DNA from: Clostridia bacterium
GTDB lineage: Bacteria; Bacillota; Clostridia; Christensenellales; Borkfalkiaceae
Assembly (NCBI GenBank): GCA_017646555.1
Contig: JAGCMG010000005.1
Span: 1 to 9,904 of the forward strand
Direction of reading: 5' to 3'
Length of the DNA: 9,904 nucleotides
Shown here piece after piece: positions 1 through 6,164 of the stretch; within the stretch, counting starts at the first letter, position 1, and every line of letters starts with the position of its first letter. A program made the position numbers and the translations under genes. Under the pieces are notes generated by a model, which was not told the DNA's origin, searched no databases, and saw nothing but the letters and a program-made list of their open reading frames with translations.

Positions 1-2190
1 ATAAGGTGCAGTATGGTCTTTAACGTATTTTTGAATTTCTTTTTTCAATTCTTCGGTAGGTTCGGTACCTTTTGTTAAAACGATACTTGCTTTAACTACT
101 TGACCACGAACTTCGTCAGGTACTGCTGAAACGCCACATTCTAATACGTATGGTAATTCCATAATAAAGCTTTCGATTTCAAACGGTCCTATACGATAAC
201 CCGAAGATTTAATAACGTCGTCAACACGGCCAACGTACCAAAAGTACCCGTCTTCGTCACGCCAAGCAGTATCGCCCGTGTGATATAAACCGTCGTGCCA
301 AGCGTCGATAGTTTTTTCAGTATCACGATAGTATTCTCTAAATAATCCACAAGGCACTTCTCTATCGGTATGAATTACGATTTCGCCTACTTCACCAGCA
401 GGAACGCTCTTGCCGTCAGGGTCAACAACGTCTACGTCGTATTGTGGATTTGCTTTACCCATAGCACCGATTTTTGGCGTAGTGCCGTAAAGGTTTGCAA
501 TAGCAAGCGTCGTTTCCGTTTGACCGAAACCTTCCATTATTTCAAGGCCGGTCGCTTCTTTGAATTTGTTGAACACTTCAGGATTTAACGCTTCACCAGC
601 CGTCGTCATATGGTGGATTGAAGATAAGTCGTATTTAGAAAGGTCACCACGAATTAACATACGAAGCATCGTAGGTGGCGCACAAAAAGTGGTGATATTG
701 TATTTTGCGAACATAGGAAGTAAATCGTTTTCGTCGAATTTATCGAAGTCGTAAACGAATACTGCGCCTTCGCAAAGCCATTGACCGTATAATTTACCCC
801 ACAAAGATTTACCCCAACCAGTATCTGAAATGGTTAAATGTAAGCCGTCGCGTTCGCAACAATGCCAATATTTTGCCGTTACGTAGTGGCCTAACGCGTA
901 AGTGTGTTTGTGCGAAGCCATTTTTGGATTGCCGGTAGTACCCGAAGTAAAGAACATAAGCGCCGATTCGTCGCCTTGTGACGAGTCTTCTGGGCGTTCG
1001 AATTTGCCTGAGAAAAGAGAATATTCTTTATCGAAGTCAAGCCAACCGTCTTTTGCCCCGCCAACCATTATGAGTTTTTCTACCCCAGGGCATTTTTTAG
1101 CAGCGCTTTGAGCGTAAGTGTAAGTATCGCCGTCAGCAGTACAAACGATTGCTTTAACGCCTGCTGAATTATATCTATATTCAAAATCGTGTTCTTTAAG
1201 TTGGTTGGTTGCAGGAATAGCAACTGCGCCGAGTTTATGAAGCGCTACCATACAGAACCAGAATTGATAGTGACGCTTTAATACGAGCATAACTTTATCG
1301 CCACGCTTAATACCAAGCGAAGTAAAGTAGTTAGCCACTTGGTTAGACGCGCGTTTAATATCCTTAAAAGTAAAGCGTCTTTCAACCTTGTTTTTGTCAA
1401 GGTGAAGCATTGCAAGTTTTTCAGGATATTTTTCAGCGATACCGTCGACGATATCGAAACCAAAGTTAAACTTATCGGTGTTTTTAAATTTGATTGATTG
1501 AAGTTTGCCGTCAGCATCTTCCACCGTTTCAACGAACTTTTCGCAAACGAGTTTTTCACTATTTTTAGCGCTGATGACACTCTTTCGCACCACCGTTTCA
1601 GTCGAATTGTCGCCAGACATAACTACTGCAACGAAAGTACAGTTCTTTCCGTCAACGGCTATCATACCGTGTGGCAAGGAAGAATTATAGTAAATACTAT
1701 CGCCTTCAGACAACACTTCAACGTGGTCGCCAACTTGAACTTTAAGTTTACCACTTAACACTAAATCGAATTCTTGACCACTGTGAGTGGTTAAGTGAAT
1801 AGGCTTGTTTTGTTGGCTTTGTGAATATTCGTAAGTAACGTAGTAAGGTTCGGCAAGTTTATCTTTAAACTTTGGCGCTAAATTAGATATATCAATCCCG
1901 TCTTCCTTTGCCGTGCCTTGACCTTTACCCTTTCTCGTTACGGTATAGGTTGAAAGTTTAGCAGAACTACCTTCAAGTAGGTCCGTCATTTCTACGCCGA
2001 ACGCTAACGCGCACTTATGTATAAATGAAAAAGGAATATCTTCTTTTCCACTTTCGTACGAAATATAAGTCTCTTCACTAACGTCAGTTTTTTCAGTCAT
2101 TTCTTTTACGGTAAAACCAATAATTTCGCGCAATTCCCTAATTCTCGTTGCGACGTCCGATAACTGATTTAAAGTGTTGTTTGTGTTCAT
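1..2190 (-). CDS. XRE HTH - cupin - MACS-like acyl-CoA synthetase fusion (3' end outside window)
   Basis: The ATG at 2190-2188 is preceded by AGAGG about nine bases upstream, and the frame stays open for 730 codons to base 1, so the C-terminus is missing. Three modules are visible. Residues 11-74 are a Cro/C1-type HTH, with SYESGKEDIP typical of its recognition-helix region. Residues ~116-185 are a small cupin, with H136, E140, G147 and P173-H174 matching the two cupin motifs. Residues ~200-730 are an ANL-family adenylating enzyme, with the P-loop TSGTTGNPK around 415-422, the YHTGD motif and the GRVDDVIKSSGYRIGPFEIE hinge. The core most resembles medium-chain acyl-CoA synthetases (KVMLVLKRHYQFWF, HKLGAVAIPATNQL), so it likely makes acyl-CoA from a short, branched or medium acid, ATP and CoA. 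The catalytic lysine normally lies in the last ~40 residues, beyond the window. An Ile-type T-box leader precedes the gene. HTH-cupin pairs are common in regulators, but their fusion to a ligase is unusual. The substrate is inferred. Confidence 0.9.
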   Translation of the reverse strand, partial: MNTNNTLNQLSDVATRIRELREIIGFTVKEMTEKTDVSEETYISYESGKEDIPFSFIHKCALAFGVEMTDLLEGSSAKLSTYTVTRKGKGQGTAKEDGIDISNLAPKFKDKLAEPYYVTYEYSQSQQNKPIHLTTHSGQEFDLVLSGKLKVQVGDHVEVLSEGDSIYYNSSLPHGMIAVDGKNCTFVAVVMSGDNSTETVVRKSVISAKNSEKLVCEKFVETVEDADGKLQSIKFKNTDKFNFGFDIVDGIAEKYPEKLAMLHLDKNKVERRFTFKDIKRASNQVANYFTSLGIKRGDKVMLVLKRHYQFWFCMVALHKLGAVAIPATNQLKEHDFEYRYNSAGVKAIVCTADGDTYTYAQSAAKKCPGVEKLIMVGGAKDGWLDFDKEYSLFSGKFERPEDSSQGDESALMFFTSGTTGNPKMASHKHTYALGHYVTAKYWHCCERDGLHLTISDTGWGKSLWGKLYGQWLCEGAVFVYDFDKFDENDLLPMFAKYNITTFCAPPTMLRMLIRGDLSKYDLSSIHHMTTAGEALNPEVFNKFKEATGLEIMEGFGQTETTLAIANLYGTTPKIGAMGKANPQYDVDVVDPDGKSVPAGEVGEIVIHTDREVPCGLFREYYRDTEKTIDAWHDGLYHTGDTAWRDEDGYFWYVGRVDDVIKSSGYRIGPFEIESFIMELPYVLECGVSAVPDEVRGQVVKASIVLTKGTEPTEELKKEIQKYVKDHTAPY

Positions 2191-2246
2191 TACTAAAAAC
2201 CTCTTGAAAAAATTTTTATATGCTTCGTTTGTTTTTTATCATTATA

Positions 2247-2380
2247 TTTTTATTCGTTAGAAACGAGTAAGACGAGCCCCCACAGCGTTTTAGACGAGAT
2301 AAACCTTGCTTATTTATAGTATTTTAAGTTAAAGATACGAGCGAGAGCAGGAAAGTAAAAAGTTACCGATAGGCGCGTAC
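2247..2380. repeat. 134-bp intergenic repeat, copy 1 (T-box-to-gene spacer)
   Basis: This block matches 7624-7757 at about 90% by eye over its full length. The shared landmarks, in order, are TTTTTATTCGTTAGAAAC, GCGTTTTAGACGAGATAAAC, TTTTAAGTTAAAGATACGAG, CGAGAGCAGGAAAG and TTACCGATAGGCGCGTAC. Both copies have the same orientation and the same position, between a T-box terminator and the start of the regulated gene, so both are transcribed as part of the 5' untranslated leader. No open reading frame of note is present. It could be a small non-autonomous mobile or interspersed repeat, or a structured leader segment. The nature of the repeat is not recognised. Confidence 0.8.
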
Positions 2381-2382
2381 CC

Positions 2383-2507
2383 TTTTATTCGTTAGAAACA
2401 AGTAAGACAAGGCTCGCGAAGCGTTTTAGGCGAGATTAACCTTATTGGTTATCGAGATTAAAACGCAAAGCAGTAACGAAGTATTACGAAGTTTATAACG
2501 AATAAAA
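2383..2507. repeat. Hairpin repeat element with terminal inverted repeats, partial copy of the same family
   Basis: The left end TTTTATTCGTTAGAAAC (from 2383) is the near-perfect inverted complement of the right end GTTTATAACGAATAAAA (2491-2507), with one mismatch. Internally GCGTTTTA (2421-2428) pairs with TAAAACGC (2459-2466), and TAACC (2437-2441) pairs with GGTTA (2447-2451), leaving a five-base loop. The whole 125 bp can therefore fold as one long hairpin. Its first ~65 bp repeat the start of the 134-bp family (2247-2380 and 7624-7757), and it directly abuts copy 1. The arrangement resembles a MITE-like palindromic element. No target-site duplication could be recognised, so mobility is inference. 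Confidence 0.6.
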
Positions 2508-2510
2508 AAT

Positions 2511-2547
2511 AAAAAGTTCGTCTCAAGCCCTTGCTTTGAGACGAACT
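2511..2547 (-). terminator. T-box intrinsic terminator (Ile-type leader)
   Basis: On the minus strand a perfect 12-bp stem, AGTTCGTCTCAA paired with TTGAGACGAACT (2547-2536 with 2526-2515), encloses a 9-nt loop and is followed by a T-run. The stem's 5' arm overlaps the sequence used by the antiterminator, as expected for a T-box switch. The stem, loop and surroundings are identical to those at 7826-7862. Confidence 0.92.
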
Positions 2548-2778
2548 ATAAAATCCGCGGTACCACTCAAATTGTAGAAAATTCTACCACCTTCAGAGTC
2601 TAACAACTCCTATGCACTAACGTAGCAATCACGGGAAGTTTTACTCACTTGCGTTTTGAAACTACCTGCTCGGAAGTGATAAGATTTTAACTTTAATTTA
2701 TCGGCTCACACCTGCTCCGATTCTCTGGAAAATTTACGGTTAAATCCGTCTTCGTCATAGCATTTAGATTTAATTGTT
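2511..2778 (-). promoter_or_regulatory. T-box riboswitch leader, probable Ile (AUC) specifier
   Basis: Read on the minus strand, the T-box core UGGUACCGCGG (2565-2555) is flanked by UUUGAG upstream and CUCAAA downstream, which pair to form the antiterminator. The same CUCAA alternatively pairs with UUGAG in the terminator. Stem I can be built from GAAG (2753-2750) with CUUC (2676-2673) and from GAUUUAAC (2746-2739) with GUUAAAAUC (2691-2683). This leaves an internal loop whose 3' side reads CUUAUCA, with AUC at 2680-2678 followed by the expected purine. The variable base of UGGN is U, matching an A discriminator as in tRNA-Ile and tRNA-Leu. AUC (Ile) is the best specifier reading; a shifted UUA (Leu) is less likely because no purine follows it. 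Uncharged tRNA would allow readthrough into the HTH-cupin-ligase gene. Confidence 0.9.
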
Positions 2779-2784
2779 ACAAAA

Positions 2785-2813
2785 ATTATACTCTTGTAAA
2801 AATGCTTTGTCAA
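2785..2813 (-). promoter_or_regulatory. Consensus sigma-A promoter of the Ile-type T-box leader
   Basis: The minus strand carries a perfect -35 TTGACA (2813-2808), a 17-bp spacer and a perfect -10 TATAAT (2790-2785). Transcription would start near 2778, just ahead of Stem I. A promoter of this strength fits control by attenuation rather than by initiation, although the -35 box lies inside a palindrome (2807-2826). Confidence 0.9.
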
Positions 2814-2833
2814 CTTTTTTTGACAACATTTTT
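2798..2833. terminator. AT-rich inverted repeat, candidate operon terminator or operator
   Basis: TTGTCAA and TTGACAA form a perfect 7-bp inverted repeat (2807-2813 with 2820-2826) around a 6-base spacer. It is flanked by AAAAATG on one side and CATTTTT on the other, so a longer imperfect hairpin with a T-run can form in either direction. It lies 27-60 bp past the amidohydrolase stop codon and may terminate the three-gene operon. It also contains the -35 box of the next promoter, so it could instead be a regulator binding site. GC content is low, so terminator strength is uncertain. Confidence 0.45.
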
Positions 2834-2859
2834 TAATTTTTAAAAAGCGAAAACTTAAT

Positions 2860-3690
2860 TTATTTAGATTTTTCAAACAATTCTAAAATTTTACTTTCGT
2901 CTATTTTAAATAGTTTACAAGCGTTTTTATATAGAATTTTTTGTTTATCTATATCGTTTAATTCTAGCGCTGAAAATCTTTTTAATTCTTCACCGAATTT
3001 CCACATAGGGTAATCCGTTCCGTAAATAATACGGTCAGCGCCGTAAAATTTAACTAATTCTTTGCTCTTTTCGGTTGAAATAAACGCCATTGCCGAAGAA
3101 CAGTCAACGAATAAATTTTCAAAGCCTTGTAATTTTTTAATAGCGTCATCCCACACGGAATAACCACCAAAATGCGCGCCGATTACCGTTAAGGACGGAA
3201 AATCTTTAAGCACGGGGATTAAATTATCGGGGTTAGAATAAGAATACCTAATATCGCCCGTATGCATTAAAACGGGAAGTTTACCTTGGCAAAGTTCGTA
3301 AATTTTATAGCAACGCTTATCGTTAATGCTTATGCCTTGAAAATCAGGGTGTAACTTTACGCCACGCAAATCAAGTTCAATTAAATGTTCTATATCCCCT
3401 TTAATATCGGTGCTATCAGGGTGAATAGTTCCAAGCCCAGTAAACTTATCGGGGGCGTTTTTAACTTGCCCAGCGATAAACTCATTTATCGACTTCGTTT
3501 GGGCAGGTTTTGTCGCTACCGAAAAAATAAGGCTATGCGTTATGCCGTATTTTTTATTTTGTTCTAAAAGCGTTTCGGCTTTACCGTCGTAACACATACC
3601 TATATGATAAAATTCGCCGATACCGTGTACGGCTTTATCGGCGATTTTATCAGGATAAATATGACAATGACAATCAATTATCGGGAACAT
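2860..3690 (-). CDS. Amidohydrolase-2 family metal-dependent hydrolase or decarboxylase
   Basis: This is a 276-residue protein with the complete motif set of the amidohydrolase_2 (ACMSD / gamma-resorcylate decarboxylase-like) TIM-barrel family: DCHCH near the N-terminus (H8, H10), GVKLHP (H114), MHTGD (H143), GAHFGG (H173) and YGTDYP (D226). These are the expected metal-binding and catalytic positions, so the protein should be an active, zinc-type cytoplasmic enzyme. Its substrate, either a hydrolysable amide or lactone or a decarboxylated acid, cannot be read from the sequence. It starts seven bases after the stop of the ligase fusion, with TAGGT overlapping that stop as a weak ribosome binding site, so translational coupling is likely. 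It is the last gene of the Leu-T-box operon. Its pathway role is unknown. Confidence 0.88.
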   Translation of the reverse strand: MFPIIDCHCHIYPDKIADKAVHGIGEFYHIGMCYDGKAETLLEQNKKYGITHSLIFSVATKPAQTKSINEFIAGQVKNAPDKFTGLGTIHPDSTDIKGDIEHLIELDLRGVKLHPDFQGISINDKRCYKIYELCQGKLPVLMHTGDIRYSYSNPDNLIPVLKDFPSLTVIGAHFGGYSVWDDAIKKLQGFENLFVDCSSAMAFISTEKSKELVKFYGADRIIYGTDYPMWKFGEELKRFSALELNDIDKQKILYKNACKLFKIDESKILELFEKSK

Positions 3691-3697
3691 ATTTTAC

Positions 3698-6148
3698 CTA
3701 TTTTTTAAGTCCTAACTTTTCAATTGAAAATTCTTTCATTTTGTATTTTAAGATTTTACCGGCAGCGTTCATTGGGAATTCTTTAGTGATAATGAAATAT
3801 CTTGGAACTTTATGTTTAGCCATATGCGAATTGCCGTATTCGCGCATTTCTTCTTCACTACTTTCTTCGCCGTCCTTTAATATAATCCAAGCGCACGCTT
3901 CTTCGCCGTATCTTTCGTCAGGCACGCCCACCACTTGAACGTCTTTAATTTTAGAGTGCGTTAAGTAGAATTCTTCAATTTCTCTTGGGTAAAGGTTTTC
4001 GCCACCACGAATAATCATATCTTTAAGTCTACCCGTTACTTTGTAGTAACCGTCAGGCGTTCTCATACAGATATCACCACTATGTAGCCAACCGTCTTTA
4101 TCAATGGTTTGCGCCGTTGCTTTAGGCATTTTATAATAGCCTTTCATTATGTTAAAGCCCCTTGCAACGAATTCGCCGTTTGCACCGTCAGGTAAATCTT
4201 CGCCCGTTTCTGGGTCGATAATCTTACACTCTACCCCTGGGAACGCGCTACCAACCGTTTCTACTCTATGGTCAAGGTCTTCGTTAACTTCGCCCATAGT
4301 ACAACCTGGCGACGCTTCCGTTTGACCGTAAACGCTGATAATTTCGCGCATATTCATTTCAACGGACGCTCTTCTCATAAGGTCGGCAGGACAATTCGCC
4401 CCAGCCATTATGCCCGTACGCATATGCGAAAAATCGGTTTTAGCAAAATCTTCGTGCGCGAACATTGCTATAAACATAGTCGGCACGCCGTTAAAGCAAG
4501 TTATTTTTTCGTCGTTGACACAAGCGAGTGATGCTTTCGGCGAAAAGTACGGCATAGGACAAATCGTACCACCGTGCGTCATTAAGTTCGTCATTGAAAG
4601 TACCATCCCAAAACAATGGAACATAGGTACTTGTATCATCATTCTATCGGCTGTTGAAATATCCATTCTATCGCCTATCGTCTTACCGTTGTTTACGATA
4701 TTACGGTGCGTGAGCATTACGCCTTTAGGAAACCCAGTCGTACCCGAAGTGTATTGCATATTACATACGTCGTCGGCTTTAACGTTAGATGCGCGACGGA
4801 GCACTTCTTCTTTAGGAACGAGAGATGAGCGTTCAAGCATTTCTTCCCACTCTAAACAGCCTTTCATCTTAAATCCTACGGTTACGATATTGCGTAAGAA
4901 CGGCAATTTTTCCGAATATAACGGGTCGCCCGGTTTAAGATTTTCAAGTTCTGGGCAAAGTTCTTCCATAATAGCCTTATAATCGCTATCTTTACAACTA
5001 TCTATCATAACGAGCGTATGAGTGTCCGATTGACGGAGCAAATATTCCGTTTCGTGAATTTTATACGCCGTGTTTACCGTTACTAATACGGCGCCGATTT
5101 TTACCGTCGCCCAAAAAGTTAAAAACCATTGTGGCACGTTGGTTGCCCAAATCGCTACGTGATGGCCGGGCTTTACGCCTAAAGATATTAAAGACGCTGC
5201 AACTTTATCTACGTCGTCACGGAATTCTTTATAAGTTCTCGTATAGTCAAGCGTGGTATACTTAAATGCGTATTGGTCGGGATATCTTTTTACCATTTCG
5301 TCTAAAACTTCCGAAAAAGTTAAATCCAAAACCTTATACTTTTCCCAAGGGAAAGTCCCCGTCTTATCACGATTATAATAAATAACTTCAGCCTTTTTAG
5401 CGTCCTTTGCGTTCATAAAGTTAGCAAAATGCGTTAATACGATATCTTGCGAAGTAATTTCGTCGTTCCAATCAGCACAAATAAAACCGTCGTAATTTAA
5501 CGATTTTAATGCGTTGATAATGTCTTCAACGGGTAAATCACCGTCGCCTATAATAACGTTTTTATCGCCTTTTTTATCGCCTATTCTGACGTAATTGATG
5601 TACGCGCCGAGCGTTTGAATAGTTTCGTCTGCAGTTTCGTTACCGTTAAAATAAGTTTCGCGAACGTTCCAAGAAATGCCTAACGCCGAAGTTTTAAAAT
5701 AGTTAAGAACTTCTAACACTTCTTTGGTTTTAGCAAATCTACCAACCGTTTCTATAAGCACTAAAACACCAAGTTTTTCGGCTTGTTTTACGGCAGGTGT
5801 TAAAATATCGACGAGTTCGTCGAGCGACGCACCGTCTAAAAGGGTAATGATTACGCTTTCAGCGCCACAAAGAGTGGCTTGTTCCATATATTTTGCAAGG
5901 GTTGCGCCGTCCGTGTTTTTACTTAAAACTTCAGGAAAAACGAGCGCGCTAACTGCAATATGTCTATTTACTAATTTACGCTTTGAATCTGCACGATTTA
6001 ACGGTTCGAAAATACTGTCGGCGTGTTCGCGTCTTTCGCGAGCCGTATCGTATACTTCAAAACCACTAAAACCGTAGTCTCTTGCGATATTACACAATCC
6101 TATAAATGAAGACGCGTTAACGTTCTTCGTTGAAAAAGCAAATTTCAT
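3698..6148 (-). CDS. Xylose-isomerase-like TIM barrel fused to acyl-CoA synthetase
   Basis: This is an 816-residue two-domain protein. Residues 1-~246 resemble the AP endonuclease 2 / sugar-phosphate isomerase TIM barrel (GFSGFEVYD, VLIETVG, GDGDLPVEDI, NYDGFICADWN). E133 is kept, but the usual D..H and H metal positions read N161/E164 and R188, so the metal site looks partly degenerate. Residues ~262-816 are a complete ANL acyl-CoA synthetase of the FadD/YngI type: P-loop YTSGTTGFPKG (S468), YGQTEASPG, GWLHSGD, hinge GRLKDMIIRGGENLYPREIE, and catalytic lysine K798 in AAGKILK. The ligase half should form acyl-CoA from a fatty acid, ATP and CoA; chain preference is not readable. The ATG follows AAGGGAT and lies 16 bases after the upstream stop. 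The role of the N-terminal barrel is unknown; it may act on or channel a product, or be structural. Confidence 0.92.
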   Translation of the reverse strand: MKFAFSTKNVNASSFIGLCNIARDYGFSGFEVYDTARERREHADSIFEPLNRADSKRKLVNRHIAVSALVFPEVLSKNTDGATLAKYMEQATLCGAESVIITLLDGASLDELVDILTPAVKQAEKLGVLVLIETVGRFAKTKEVLEVLNYFKTSALGISWNVRETYFNGNETADETIQTLGAYINYVRIGDKKGDKNVIIGDGDLPVEDIINALKSLNYDGFICADWNDEITSQDIVLTHFANFMNAKDAKKAEVIYYNRDKTGTFPWEKYKVLDLTFSEVLDEMVKRYPDQYAFKYTTLDYTRTYKEFRDDVDKVAASLISLGVKPGHHVAIWATNVPQWFLTFWATVKIGAVLVTVNTAYKIHETEYLLRQSDTHTLVMIDSCKDSDYKAIMEELCPELENLKPGDPLYSEKLPFLRNIVTVGFKMKGCLEWEEMLERSSLVPKEEVLRRASNVKADDVCNMQYTSGTTGFPKGVMLTHRNIVNNGKTIGDRMDISTADRMMIQVPMFHCFGMVLSMTNLMTHGGTICPMPYFSPKASLACVNDEKITCFNGVPTMFIAMFAHEDFAKTDFSHMRTGIMAGANCPADLMRRASVEMNMREIISVYGQTEASPGCTMGEVNEDLDHRVETVGSAFPGVECKIIDPETGEDLPDGANGEFVARGFNIMKGYYKMPKATAQTIDKDGWLHSGDICMRTPDGYYKVTGRLKDMIIRGGENLYPREIEEFYLTHSKIKDVQVVGVPDERYGEEACAWIILKDGEESSEEEMREYGNSHMAKHKVPRYFIITKEFPMNAAGKILKYKMKEFSIEKLGLKK

Positions 6149-6164
6149 TTTAGATTATCCCTTA

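Noticed and set aside
1278..1580. 100-codon minus-strand open frame
   Set aside because: It is an alternative frame inside the HTH-cupin-ligase gene, which is fully explained by the main frame.
2247..2509. CRISPR array
   Set aside because: The repeats are long, few and not regularly spaced, and they fold as hairpins; there are no spacers or cas genes.
4410..4982. 190-codon plus-strand open frame
   Set aside because: It is an antisense shadow of the acyl-CoA synthetase domain; the minus-strand frame carries all family motifs.
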